From Flavobacterium silvisoli (lineage in GTDB: Bacteria > Bacteroidota > Bacteroidia > Flavobacteriales > Flavobacteriaceae): 64,000 nucleotides of DNA. Every line of letters begins with the position of its first letter. Positions within the stretch are counted from its first letter, which is position 1. Under the pieces are notes generated by a model. That model saw only the letters and a list, made by a program, of their open reading frames with translations, was not told the origin of the DNA and did not search any database. Below are positions 27,217-36,332 of this stretch, one piece after another. The DNA is taken from assembly GCF_004329815.1 (NCBI RefSeq), contig NZ_SJPE01000001.1, forward strand, positions 301,733 to 365,732, given 5' to 3'. A program made the translations under genes and the position numbers.

Positions 27217-29088
27217 CTATCTTCCCATGTGAATTAGTAAAACGGAAATATCTGCCGGAGAGACTCCGCTGATTCTGGAAGCTTGGGAAATGGTTATCGG
27301 ACGAATTTTTCCTAATTTTTGCTTTGCTTCTATTGACATGGATTTAATTTTTTCATAATCAAAATTTTCAGGGATTTTAATATCTTCCAGTCGAGTCAGC
27401 TTTTCAGCATTATTTCTCTCCTTTTCTATATAGCCCGAATATTTAACTTGTATTTCAGCCTGCTCAATGATTTCTTTATCTAAATCATGTTCCTGAATGT
27501 AATTTAGAACTTTTTCAAATCTGAGTATATCTTCCAATTCAATTTGCGGACGCGAAAATACTTTAAACATCTTATCCGATTGAGTCATAGGTGCACTTCC
27601 CTTTTCAATCAAAATTGGATTAGCTTCATCATGCGTAAGACTGGTTTCTTTAAAAAAGTTAACCATCTTTTCACTTTCATTGAACTTATATTCCATTCTT
27701 TTCAATCGTTTTTCCGAAGCTAAACCTATGGCGTACGATTTGGCTGTTAGACGAAAATCGGCGTTATCCTGGCGCAATAGCGTTCTGTATTCAGCTCGTG
27801 AAGTAAACATACGATAAGGCTCTTCAGTTCCTTTTGTAATTAAATCATCGATTAACACTCCTATATAAGCTTCATCGCGTCTTAAAATCATTGGTTCTTG
27901 TCCTTTGACTTTCAAAGCAGCATTGATTCCGGCCATTAAACCTTGTGAAGCGGCTTCTTCATAACCAGTAGTACCGTTTATTTGACCGGCAAAATACAAG
28001 CCTTCTACCAACTTGGTTTCAAGTGTATGCTTCAACTGTGTAGGCGGAAAATAATCATACTCTATAGCATAACCGGGTCTGAAAAACTTAACCTTTTCAA
28101 AACCTTCTACCGAACGCAGGGCTTTAAACTGAATATCTTCGGGCAAAGATGTAGAAAAACCATTAACATAAACTTCAACGGTATTCCAGCCTTCCGGTTC
28201 AACAAATAATTGATGTCTTTCTTTGTCTGCAAAACGATTAATCTTATCTTCAATAGAAGGACAGTAACGAGGACCGATACTTTTGATTCTTCCATTAAAC
28301 ATTGGAGAACGATCAAAACCTTCGCGAAGAATATCGTGCACTTCATTAGAAGTATATGTCATGTGACAAAGGATTTGATGAGTTAAAGGTTTAGTCTCAT
28401 CTGAATAAGAAAATTTATCAGGTACTAAATCGCCCGGCTCCTCTCTCATTTTGGAATAATCCAAAGAACGGCCATCAACTCTGGGTGGTGTTCCTGTTTT
28501 CATCCTCCCGGCTTCAAAACCAGCTTTAATCAAATCCTCAGTAATTCCGTAAGCAGCGCTTTCGCCTGCTCTGCCTCCACCGAATTGTTTATCGCCAATG
28601 TGGATCAAACCGTTTAAGAATGTCCCATTGGTTAAAACAACCGTTTTGGCTTTGATTTCAATTCCCAATGAAGTAACAACTCCTTCGATTTTGCCATTTT
28701 GAATCAAAAGACCTTTTACCATTTCCTGATAAAAATCAAGATTAGGTGTTCGTTCCAACATCAATCTCCATTCTTCGGAAAAACGCATTCTGTCGCTTTG
28801 CACTCTGGGCGACCACATAGCTGGGCCCTTTGATTTATTAAGCATTTTGAATTGCACCGCAGTCTTATCAGAAACAATTCCGGAATACCCACCAAGCGCA
28901 TCAATTTCACGAACAATTTGTCCTTTTGCAATTCCACCCATAGCCGGATTACAAGACATTTGTGCTATGTTTTGCAAGCTCATCGTAACCAATAAAGTAT
29001 TACAACCCATATTGGCTGAAGCAGCCGCAGCTTCACAACCGGCATGTCCGGCTCCAACTACAATTGTATCGTATCTTTCTAAAAACAT
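27217..29088 (-). CDS. mnmG: tRNA uridine-34 carboxymethylaminomethyl synthase subunit MnmG
   Basis: A 623-residue FAD enzyme that, with MnmE, modifies the wobble uridine of several tRNAs. The FAD motif is VGAGHAGCEAAAASANMG at the N-terminus. Further landmarks are SCNPAMGGIAKG, LTNGTFLNGLIHIG, GGRAGESAAYG, the CPSIEDKI segment with the conserved Cys, and GLYFAGQINGTTGYEEAASQG. Length is normal. The start is 2 bases from the ybeY stop, and parS sites lie immediately upstream and downstream. mnmG beside parS is also known near origins of other bacteria. Confidence 0.97.
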   Translation of the reverse strand: MFLERYDTIVVGAGHAGCEAAAASANMGCNTLLVTMSLQNIAQMSCNPAMGGIAKGQIVREIDALGGYSGIVSDKTAVQFKMLNKSKGPAMWSPRVQSDRMRFSEEWRLMLERTPNLDFYQEMVKGLLIQNGKIEGVVTSLGIEIKAKTVVLTNGTFLNGLIHIGDKQFGGGRAGESAAYGITEDLIKAGFEAGRMKTGTPPRVDGRSLDYSKMREEPGDLVPDKFSYSDETKPLTHQILCHMTYTSNEVHDILREGFDRSPMFNGRIKSIGPRYCPSIEDKINRFADKERHQLFVEPEGWNTVEVYVNGFSTSLPEDIQFKALRSVEGFEKVKFFRPGYAIEYDYFPPTQLKHTLETKLVEGLYFAGQINGTTGYEEAASQGLMAGINAALKVKGQEPMILRRDEAYIGVLIDDLITKGTEEPYRMFTSRAEYRTLLRQDNADFRLTAKSYAIGLASEKRLKRMEYKFNESEKMVNFFKETSLTHDEANPILIEKGSAPMTQSDKMFKVFSRPQIELEDILRFEKVLNYIQEHDLDKEIIEQAEIQVKYSGYIEKERNNAEKLTRLEDIKIPENFDYEKIKSMSIEAKQKLGKIRPITISQASRISGVSPADISVLLIHMGR

Positions 29089-29089
29089 T

Positions 29090-29512
29090 TTAATTTTGTT
29101 TCACGTGGAACATTTGCATTTTCTCCTCTTCTTTTGCACGCATTACTTTTTCGTCTTCTGTGGTTTTATCTTTATATCCGCAATAATGAAGTATCCCATG
29201 TATCATGACGCGTCTGAGTTCTTCTTCAAAATCAACATTAAAATCTACTGCATTATCACGAACTCTTTCAACAGAAACAAAAACATCTCCATGTAATTCA
29301 TTTCCTATAGAATAATCAAAGCTAATGATATCTGTTAACGTATCATGATTGAGGTATTGCTGGTTTATTTCAATCAAATATTCATCGTCGCAGAAGATGT
29401 AATTGATGTCACCTTCGTTTCTTAATTCGGAGCTAATGACTTTAGAAATCCATTCGGCATATAGCTTTTCATCAGCTAACTTGAAATCTGTCTCGTAATT
29501 AAAACTAATCAT
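29090..29512 (-). CDS. ybeY: YbeY endoribonuclease / rRNA maturation factor
   Basis: A 140-residue YbeY, a metal-dependent RNase in 16S rRNA processing and ribosome quality control. The motif HGILHYCGYKD gives His105 and His109, but the third position (115), His in most bacteria, is Asp here. Bacteroidota YbeY proteins appear to share this Asp, so it is probably a lineage variant rather than damage. The C-terminus MFHVKQN (134-140) is encoded by the parS site, so the last codons serve two purposes. The gene starts inside the DUF4175 gene (8-base overlap). Confidence 0.93.
   Translation of the reverse strand: MISFNYETDFKLADEKLYAEWISKVISSELRNEGDINYIFCDDEYLIEINQQYLNHDTLTDIISFDYSIGNELHGDVFVSVERVRDNAVDFNVDFEEELRRVMIHGILHYCGYKDKTTEDEKVMRAKEEEKMQMFHVKQN
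29097..29112. other. parS: parS (ParB binding site), perfect 16-base palindrome
   Basis: The plus-strand sequence TGTTTCACGTGGAACA is exactly the canonical parS (reverse complement TGTTCCACGTGAAACA). It is embedded in the last codons of ybeY, where it encodes FHVKQ, just upstream of mnmG. ParB loads on such sites, which cluster near replication origins. Confidence 0.9.
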
Positions 29513-32500
29513 TGGTTTTAAAATATTCTTGAACCTTTTGGTTAAAATTGGAGCGCAAAGGTAAGCTTTGTCTATTTAAAATTTCAATACTGTTTAAATA
29601 TTCTTGAAGCTTGGCAGGAAGGGCATTAGCTTGATTGCCGAATTCTTTCTTATTTGTTTCAGATTGACGCTTTTTATCCTCGCCTTGTTGTTGCAAAGCC
29701 TTTTCCAATTTTAACAATTCATATTTAACATTCAGTATCTTTTGAAGGGTTTCATTATTAAAACCTTTATTCAACAATTGCTTTTCAATCTGCTTCATCT
29801 GATCGAGTGTGTTTTGACCATTGCCACCCATTCCTTGCTTCTTCAATTCTTTTTCAAGAGCCTCTCTTAACTGTTGTTGTTCTTTATAAATTTCCATTAT
29901 TGCCTTAGCATCACCTTCACCATCCTGACCTTCATCACCACCCTTTTGATTACCTTGTCCACTACTGGAATTTCCTCCTTGCTGTCCTTTATTTCCTTTA
30001 CTTCCCTGCTGACCATTGCCAGGTTTCTCACCTTGTTTACCTTCTTTGCCATCGCCGGGTTTTTCGCCGGGTTTCTGACCCTTCTTCATGCCTTCTTTCA
30101 TTTTCTCACCCAAACCGTCTTGTTTCTTAATGATGTCCGGCAACTGCATTCCGTCACCTTGACCCGGTTTTGGTTTACCTTTTCCTTGTCCCGGCATTTG
30201 CATCTGCATCTGCATTTGCATACTGTTCAAAATATCACTCAGCATATCTGCCAACTTATTCGAAGAAGAAACAGCATACTGCTGATGTGAATTACCTTTT
30301 GGAATATTAGCATCTGCTAATGTTTCTATTGCTTTGTCAACGTTGTATTGAACATTGCCAATCTCTTTGGTAATGTCTTCGGCAATTTTCGGATTACGCA
30401 AAGACATGGCAAACAAACTGTCATCAACGTGTTTGAACTGTTGTCTGAGATCTTGTTGAATTTTTAAATTTTTATTAAAAGAAGGAGCACCACGTTTTAA
30501 GTTTTTGAATTGCTTCATCACATCTTCCTGAGAAAAAGAAAACGCTAAAAGATTGTCCAGAATTTGACGCAACATGGCAACGTCTTCCTCCATCTGCTCC
30601 ATTTCACCGGCATCCATACCTTCCATCATTTGCTGACTCATTTGCTTCATTTTTTTGGAAGCACTTTTTTGCTTTGGCTTGGCTTTGGCTTTTTGTTGCT
30701 TTTGCAATTGATCTTTGGCTTCTTTCAAATCCTCATCGATACTTTTCTCCTTTTCATCTGTTTTAGGCAAATCCATCGGAGCTTTTAACTCTTTGTTTTC
30801 TTTTTCCAAATCATTTAACTCTTCCTGCAACTTGTCAAATTCTTTATTGATTTCATCCTGCTTCTCTGCGTTATTTTCATCATTTTTATCCGATAGTTTA
30901 TCTTGCTTATCAGCAAGCTTGTATAGTTTATCAGCAATTTGTTCCGCCTTTTTTTCTACATAATAACGCTTTGTTAACTCAACCAATTGCTCCAAACTCT
31001 TCGTTTGATTCTTACTGGCTTGTTGGAATTTCTCCATCTTTTCGAACAACTCTTCTTTACTGATTTTGTCATTCAGCTTTTTGAGTTCATCCAGTAACTT
31101 TTGATTCTTTTCCAGATCTTTCTGAGTTTTTTCTAATCGATCTTGCAACAAATCTTTTTTATCATCTTTCTTTTCGGTCTTGAATTGATCCAAGTTATCT
31201 TTCATCTTCTCGGTAAACTCTTTCATCAACTGATCTTGTTGCTTTTGACGCTGAATAAAATCATCAATTTTTTGCTGTTCTTTGTATTCAAGATTATCCT
31301 TTTCCTTGCCCATTTTTTGCAGCCTATCCATTTCGGAGAGTTGCTTGTCTTGAGCTTTTAATGATTTAGCTAAAGAATTAATATTATCGTTCTGCTGTTT
31401 AAGCATTTCATCTTGCTTTTCAGATTCGGTAGCAATTCGGTTACTGAAAACAGAAGATTTGGTGCTTTTGAAGTTGTGAATGACATCGTTATCAAAAACC
31501 TCAAAATAATACTCATACGAAACACCTTCTTCCACAGGAAGATTGCTTGGGAAGGCAAATACAAACTGATCGTAAACATCTTTTTTAACGTTTATAAGCG
31601 CTTTTTTAGCTACAGTTGGTTTATCCTTAGGATAATAAACAACCTGAAGTTTAGAAAGCCCATAATCGTCGGAAACCTGACCTAGTATAAAATTCTTATT
31701 CACTTTCAAACTATCAGGTGCATTATTAACCGTAATGGTTGGAAACTGATCTTTGATGACCGAAATTTGATAGTTCAGCTTCTCGTAATTCTGAACTTTT
31801 TCGTTTGAGGTTAATATCTGGTATTCGGTATTTTGAAGAATGCTTTTAGTCAACAAAAACTCGTTTTCATTTTTGGTAAAATTGAAGTGATTATTTTCGT
31901 TGATCCAGTCTACTTTTTGTGTGGCCAATGTATTCATTCTCCAGGTAACTTTGGTTCCTTCGGGAATAATGGCATTACCGGTTCCTTTGATTGTTTCAGA
32001 TTTTTTATTTAAATAACCGGGGAAATTCAATATCATTTCAAAGTTAGCGATGGACGGAACCGTAACCACTTTCAATTCATACTCATGTGAAGTGACATCA
32101 TTAGCTTCGATGTGAAATTCAATATTTTCCGAAGGTTTTGGAATTACAAATTCAAATTCTCCAGCCTTGTTGCTTTCCATAAAATAACTTTCATTGCCAA
32201 TAAAAATCATCGCATTTTCGGGCACAACCTTGCCTACAGTCTTTACTTTTAGCAAAAAATCCTTATTCTGTTCAGTTTGTAAAGTATTATTAACCACAAC
32301 AAATTCAAACGGTGCAGGCGGCAAAAACTGTTGCTTGAAATGCACCACACGATTCAAACTCTGTGATAAAATTTCGCCTTTGCCTGAAATAAGAAAAAAC
32401 AAAAAGAATAAAATAGGAATTACAGCCAGCGGTAAATATTTTTTGTTTTTACCTAAGTTAATAGCGTTGCCAAAAGGAATAGGCTGCAATGTATTTGCTT

Positions 32501-32891
32501 TTTGATTAATAGAAGCCAACAATAATTCCGATTTGTTTTGATCTTGGGATAATTGCAGGAAATTAGTCAGCTTATCCCCTACTTCACTAAAATGATTCCC
32601 AATAATGGCTGAGGCATCATTGTAATCAATCCCTTTTTGAAGTTTAAAAAGTTTAAAAACAGGAAACAGTATAAATCGCAACAAAAGAAACAGTTCAACA
32701 ACCACAAACAATGAAAACAAAATGGTTCTTGAAGCAGGTTTTAACCAAAGAAAATACTCAACAAAAAGCGTGAAGATGAAATACAACAATCCCAATCCCA
32801 CAAAGAAAATAGCTCCACGCAACAATTCATTGGTATAGAACTTCCTGATGAAGTCTTCCAGTTTCTGATAAATAAGGGTTGATTTTTCCAC
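29505..32891 (-). CDS. DUF4175 family protein, very long coiled-coil membrane protein
   Basis: A 1128-residue protein beginning with GTG at 32891; no better in-frame start was seen. The N-terminus has transmembrane segments at about 25-46, 55-75 and 150-170. A beta-rich periplasmic region follows (about 175-490), then hundreds of residues of Lys/Glu/Gln/Asp coiled coil (about 495-790). A Gln/Met/Gly/Lys-rich low-complexity stretch then includes MQMQMQMQMPGQGKGK and GNGQQGSKGNKG. It fits DUF4175, widespread in Bacteroidota with no known function; relatives often sit near MoxR/BatA stress genes, but none are here. It overlaps ybeY by 8 bases. Confidence 0.88.
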   Translation of the reverse strand: MEKSTLIYQKLEDFIRKFYTNELLRGAIFFVGLGLLYFIFTLFVEYFLWLKPASRTILFSLFVVVELFLLLRFILFPVFKLFKLQKGIDYNDASAIIGNHFSEVGDKLTNFLQLSQDQNKSELLLASINQKANTLQPIPFGNAINLGKNKKYLPLAVIPILFFLFFLISGKGEILSQSLNRVVHFKQQFLPPAPFEFVVVNNTLQTEQNKDFLLKVKTVGKVVPENAMIFIGNESYFMESNKAGEFEFVIPKPSENIEFHIEANDVTSHEYELKVVTVPSIANFEMILNFPGYLNKKSETIKGTGNAIIPEGTKVTWRMNTLATQKVDWINENNHFNFTKNENEFLLTKSILQNTEYQILTSNEKVQNYEKLNYQISVIKDQFPTITVNNAPDSLKVNKNFILGQVSDDYGLSKLQVVYYPKDKPTVAKKALINVKKDVYDQFVFAFPSNLPVEEGVSYEYYFEVFDNDVIHNFKSTKSSVFSNRIATESEKQDEMLKQQNDNINSLAKSLKAQDKQLSEMDRLQKMGKEKDNLEYKEQQKIDDFIQRQKQQDQLMKEFTEKMKDNLDQFKTEKKDDKKDLLQDRLEKTQKDLEKNQKLLDELKKLNDKISKEELFEKMEKFQQASKNQTKSLEQLVELTKRYYVEKKAEQIADKLYKLADKQDKLSDKNDENNAEKQDEINKEFDKLQEELNDLEKENKELKAPMDLPKTDEKEKSIDEDLKEAKDQLQKQQKAKAKPKQKSASKKMKQMSQQMMEGMDAGEMEQMEEDVAMLRQILDNLLAFSFSQEDVMKQFKNLKRGAPSFNKNLKIQQDLRQQFKHVDDSLFAMSLRNPKIAEDITKEIGNVQYNVDKAIETLADANIPKGNSHQQYAVSSSNKLADMLSDILNSMQMQMQMQMPGQGKGKPKPGQGDGMQLPDIIKKQDGLGEKMKEGMKKGQKPGEKPGDGKEGKQGEKPGNGQQGSKGNKGQQGGNSSSGQGNQKGGDEGQDGEGDAKAIMEIYKEQQQLREALEKELKKQGMGGNGQNTLDQMKQIEKQLLNKGFNNETLQKILNVKYELLKLEKALQQQGEDKKRQSETNKKEFGNQANALPAKLQEYLNSIEILNRQSLPLRSNFNQKVQEYFKTND
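30194..30221 (-). repeat. Short hexanucleotide tandem repeat inside the DUF4175 gene
   Basis: Four and a half copies of GCATYT, encoding a Met-Gln run (MQMQMQMQM) on the minus strand. A prime spot for slippage, always in units of two residues, so the frame is kept. Confidence 0.75.
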
Positions 32892-33022
32892 AGTTACACT
32901 ATTCTTTTTTATAACCGATAAATGTACAATTTTTACCGAATACCCGAGCGTTAAAAATTTACTAAGGAAAGCGGCGTAAAATTATCTCATTTTCAAATTT
33001 TTAAATTGATACTTCGATAGCG

Positions 33023-33030
33023 TATCTTTG
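33023..33030 (+). promoter_or_regulatory. -7 promoter element for gltX
   Basis: TATCTTTG, an exact TAnnTTTG match, 17 bases upstream of the gltX ATG. The nearest TTG (33,006-33,008) leaves only a 14-base spacer, so the -33 box is uncertain. Confidence 0.45.
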
Positions 33031-33047
33031 CAGTAAATTTTAAGAAA

Positions 33048-34553
33048 ATGTCAAGACCAGTAAGAGTTCGTTTTGCTCCGAGTCCAACCGGACCATTGCA
33101 CATAGGTGGTGTTCGTACTGCCTTATTCAATTATTTATTTGCCAAAAAAAATAACGGTGTTTTTTATTTGCGAATAGAAGATACCGATCAAAACCGATTT
33201 GTTCCCGGTGCGGAAGCCTACATCTTTGAAGCTTTGGAATGGTTAGGGATTGCCCCGAGTGAAACAGTCGGAAAAAATGAAAAATTCGGTCCTTACCGTC
33301 AATCCGAAAGAAAACATTTATACAAGCAATATGCTGACCAGTTAGTGAATTCGGGCTGGGCTTACTACGCTTTTGATACAGCTGAAGCTTTAGATATGCA
33401 CCGTAAACAACACGAGGAACAAGGGAAAACCTTTATTTACAATTGGCACAACCGGGAAAAATTAGATACTTCACTGGTTCTTTCTGCAGTAGAAACCGAA
33501 AAAAGAATTGCGGACGGTGATGCCTATGTGATTCGTTTTAAAACTCCAGTTAATGAAACGTTGCACCTGCACGATATCATTCGCGGCGATTTAAAATTTG
33601 AAACCAATTTGTTAGACGATAAAGTTTTGTTCAAATCTGACGGTATGCCGACTTATCATTTGGCCAATATTGTTGATGATCATTTGATGGAAACCTCTCA
33701 CGTGATTCGGGGCGAAGAATGGTTGCCCAGTTTGCCGTTGCACCATTTATTATACAAAGCTTTTGGTTGGGAAGCGCCTGAATTTGCACACTTACCGTTG
33801 ATTTTAAAACCTATAGGTAACGGAAAATTGTCTAAACGCGATGGCGACAAAATGGGATTCCCGGTATTTCCATTAGAGTGGAAAAGCGAAGAAGGTATTT
33901 CATCGGGTTACCGTGAAAAAGGATTTTTCCCGGAAGCTGTTATCAATTTCCTGGCTTTGCTTGGCTGGAATGATGGCACTGAACAGGAATTATTCTCGTT
34001 AGAAGAATTAGCAAATAAATTCGATTTGAACCGCGTGCACAAAGCCGGAGCAAAATTTGACCCTGAAAAGAACAAATGGTTCAACCATCAATATTTGCAA
34101 AAACAAAGCAATGAAACTTTGGCGAAAGCCTTTGCTCCTATCCTTTCCGAAAAAGGAATTACTGTTGAAAATGATAAATTAATCACTATCGTTTCGCTGA
34201 TAAAAGAGCGCGCTAATTTTGTTTCCGAGTTCTGGGATTTAGCCGATTATTTCTTTGTGGCACCAACGGCTTATGATGAAAAAGCAGCGAAAAACTGGAA
34301 AGAAGAAACCCCGAGTTTAATGCAGGAATTGACATCGGTATTAGAAAACATCAGTGATTTTACTTCTGCCCATATTGAAACTGTGGTAAAAGACTGGATG
34401 ACCAACAATGAAATCGGCATGGGAAAAGTAATGCAACCGTTCCGATTGAGTTTGGTTGGAGCACTCAAAGGCCCACATCTTTTTGATATAGCCGAATTAA
34501 TCGGCAAAGAGGAAACCATTACGCGATTGGAAAAAGCCATCGCAACATTATAA
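33048..34553 (+). CDS. gltX: Glutamate--tRNA ligase
   Basis: A 501-residue class I aminoacyl-tRNA synthetase. The HIGH-type motif is FAPSPTGPLHIGGVRTALFNY (quoted segment GPLHIGGVRTA) and the KMSKS-type motif is GKLSKRDGDKMG. The anticodon-binding region fills the C-terminal third. Because a separate GlnRS is present at 38.5-40.2 kb, this enzyme need only charge tRNA-Glu. Monocistronic, with its own -7 box and terminator. Confidence 0.98.
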   Translation: MSRPVRVRFAPSPTGPLHIGGVRTALFNYLFAKKNNGVFYLRIEDTDQNRFVPGAEAYIFEALEWLGIAPSETVGKNEKFGPYRQSERKHLYKQYADQLVNSGWAYYAFDTAEALDMHRKQHEEQGKTFIYNWHNREKLDTSLVLSAVETEKRIADGDAYVIRFKTPVNETLHLHDIIRGDLKFETNLLDDKVLFKSDGMPTYHLANIVDDHLMETSHVIRGEEWLPSLPLHHLLYKAFGWEAPEFAHLPLILKPIGNGKLSKRDGDKMGFPVFPLEWKSEEGISSGYREKGFFPEAVINFLALLGWNDGTEQELFSLEELANKFDLNRVHKAGAKFDPEKNKWFNHQYLQKQSNETLAKAFAPILSEKGITVENDKLITIVSLIKERANFVSEFWDLADYFFVAPTAYDEKAAKNWKEETPSLMQELTSVLENISDFTSAHIETVVKDWMTNNEIGMGKVMQPFRLSLVGALKGPHLFDIAELIGKEETITRLEKAIATL

Positions 34554-34556
34554 AAG

Positions 34557-34585
34557 AAAAGCCCCGAAATTCGGGGCTTTTTTTA
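34557..34585. terminator. Bidirectional hairpin terminator
   Basis: GCCCCGA pairs with TCGGGGC around a 3-base loop, with A-run before and T-run after. It lies between gltX and the convergent hypothetical gene, whose stop it touches. Confidence 0.9.
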
Positions 34586-35518
34586 TGATTTTTTAATTTC
34601 ATTTGATATTTTTTTAAAATCGCTATCCTTTAAAGAATAAGAAAGTCTATCTAAAGAGTTGTAGATAATCTCTCCTGTCTTACTACTAATAATACTAACT
34701 ATTTTTTTCGAATTAATCTGAGAATACATTAAATAATAAAATTCCTCTGTTTCATTTAAAATCCTGTTATTTAATTCCTCTGAAGATACTAATTGATAAC
34801 CATATTCATACTTTGATAATAGACCGTTTATTTCAGAATCCGTATCATTTTTTAAAACAAATTGTTGATTTTCTCTTGCTTTTTGAAGAATAAATAATTT
34901 TTTTGTTTTTAACTCATTCAATTTTTCCTTGTTCTTAAACTCTTGTAAACAATTAAAATTTTCATTAGTTTTTATACTTGAATTAATGTACTGTATTTGA
35001 TTTTTAAAAAATCCAATATTATAATTCATAATCGAACTACCAGAATTATAATCTTCATAATTTTTGAATTTTAAATTCATTACTGGAGATAAAAAAACTG
35101 TCGCTAAAAAAGTTGTTTCAAAAGTTGATTTTCCATTTTTCTTGAATTGTTTAACTTTTGAATAACCTAGATTTAGATTTAAAAAAGACCAATACGTTTT
35201 CTCGCTATCTAAAATATAGTTGTCAAATTTTAAAAAAGAGTATGTCGGATAAGTATATTTTTCTTTATTCTCTTTATATTCAGATAAGGAAATGAACTCG
35301 TATTTAGTGAGATCCCAATTATCTTTGACTATCTTTTCAAATGAACTTCTATCTTTTTCTGGTAAAACAAAAACTGTAGTTGTGTTTTTGAAGTTATTTA
35401 TTTCCTCTAATGTGTTTTCTTCTGTTTTTTCGTTATAGTAGTTTGCTTTTCCAACACAAACTTGAGAGTTTGAATTCATTGATTGGAAAATTAAAAAAAG
35501 GATCAATATTTTTTTCAT
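34583..35518 (-). CDS. Hypothetical exported protein, AT-rich gene
   Basis: A 311-residue protein with a signal peptide (MKKILILFLIFQS, cleavage near NSNSQ). It is rich in Lys, Asn, Glu, Ser and Phe. Phrases such as YTYPTYSFLKFDNYILDSEKT and NRILNETEEFYYLMYSQINSK do not point to a family that I know. The gene is visibly more AT-rich than its neighbours, which can mean recent arrival or weak constraint. No partner gene shares its transcript. Confidence 0.72.
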   Translation of the reverse strand: MKKILILFLIFQSMNSNSQVCVGKANYYNEKTEENTLEEINNFKNTTTVFVLPEKDRSSFEKIVKDNWDLTKYEFISLSEYKENKEKYTYPTYSFLKFDNYILDSEKTYWSFLNLNLGYSKVKQFKKNGKSTFETTFLATVFLSPVMNLKFKNYEDYNSGSSIMNYNIGFFKNQIQYINSSIKTNENFNCLQEFKNKEKLNELKTKKLFILQKARENQQFVLKNDTDSEINGLLSKYEYGYQLVSSEELNNRILNETEEFYYLMYSQINSKKIVSIISSKTGEIIYNSLDRLSYSLKDSDFKKISNEIKKS

Positions 35519-35609
35519 AATAAAATGTAAAGTTTTGTTGTTTAATTAAAAAGCCAAAATATTTAATATTTTGGTTTTCTATATTATTTTTCTTAAAAAA
35601 ATGACTTTT

Positions 35610-36254
35610 CTACAAATTAATAATCACTTGTCCATTAATACTTCCTAAATTCCCTTTGAACTTATCGCCATTATTTAATGGTTTTAAATCAGAGTCTTTA
35701 TTGAGTCTGTTAAGGATATTGGTAAATCCGTATTCATAAAAAATAACGGCTCTGATCGTTTTACTTCCTGCTGAACATCCCAAATAAAAATTACCGCTAA
35801 TTGGTGAAATATCCTCTATTTGACTGGCTTTTAACAGAGTTCCTTTGATAGTTTTGCTGTCATTAGCGCTTTCAGTCTTGAGTTTTCCGTTAATTTGAAG
35901 CACTGGTCCAAAGTCAATTGAAACATGGTCTTGGATGACATTATAACTCAGTAAAAGTCGAATTTGGACTCCGGATAAATTGTATTTAATTTTTTGATTC
36001 AAGGTAGATTCAGTCGAAAAATTATTGGAAAAAAACTGCATCCCGTAAATCATGCTCCAGTTGTTGTAGTAATTTCCGCGAACCGAAAGCCCTCCGGCAA
36101 AACCCATTTCAGGCTTGGTAGAAAAATTATTGGTAAATAAAGCGGTTTGTGAAACCCCAAAAGAAAGCCCAATTCGGTTTCCGTCACGGTAGCTATACTG
36201 AGCAAATCCCATTGTTGAAACGAACAACAAAAGAATTGTAATTTTTTTATTCAT
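35610..36254 (-). CDS. Outer-membrane beta-barrel protein (PorT/OmpW-type)
   Basis: A 214-residue protein. I place the start at the ATG at 36254 (MNKKITILLLFVST), which gives a clean signal peptide ending at GFAQ; a longer frame to 36284 adds ten unlikely residues. The mature part alternates short beta strands ending in aromatic residues (RIGLSFGVSQTALF, GGLSVRGNYYNNWSMIYGMQFF, RAVIFYEYGFTNILNRL), as in the small outer-membrane barrels called outer membrane beta-barrel domain proteins. The function is unknown. Confidence 0.78.
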   Translation of the reverse strand: MNKKITILLLFVSTMGFAQYSYRDGNRIGLSFGVSQTALFTNNFSTKPEMGFAGGLSVRGNYYNNWSMIYGMQFFSNNFSTESTLNQKIKYNLSGVQIRLLLSYNVIQDHVSIDFGPVLQINGKLKTESANDSKTIKGTLLKASQIEDISPISGNFYLGCSAGSKTIRAVIFYEYGFTNILNRLNKDSDLKPLNNGDKFKGNLGSINGQVIINL

Positions 36255-36332
36255 GTTTTGCATCTTATAATTTGTAACAAACATACATATATTTCGTATA
36301 AAGACTGTATTAACAATTTAATTTAAAACATC

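Noticed and set aside
30000..32000. Large plus-strand open frames opposite the DUF4175 gene
   Set aside because: Long antisense frames arise from the biased Lys/Glu/Gln codons of the real gene and show low-complexity Leu/Phe/Ser translations.
33690..33705. CTCTCACGTGATTCGG in gltX as parS
   Set aside because: The arms do not match the consensus; it is ordinary coding sequence.
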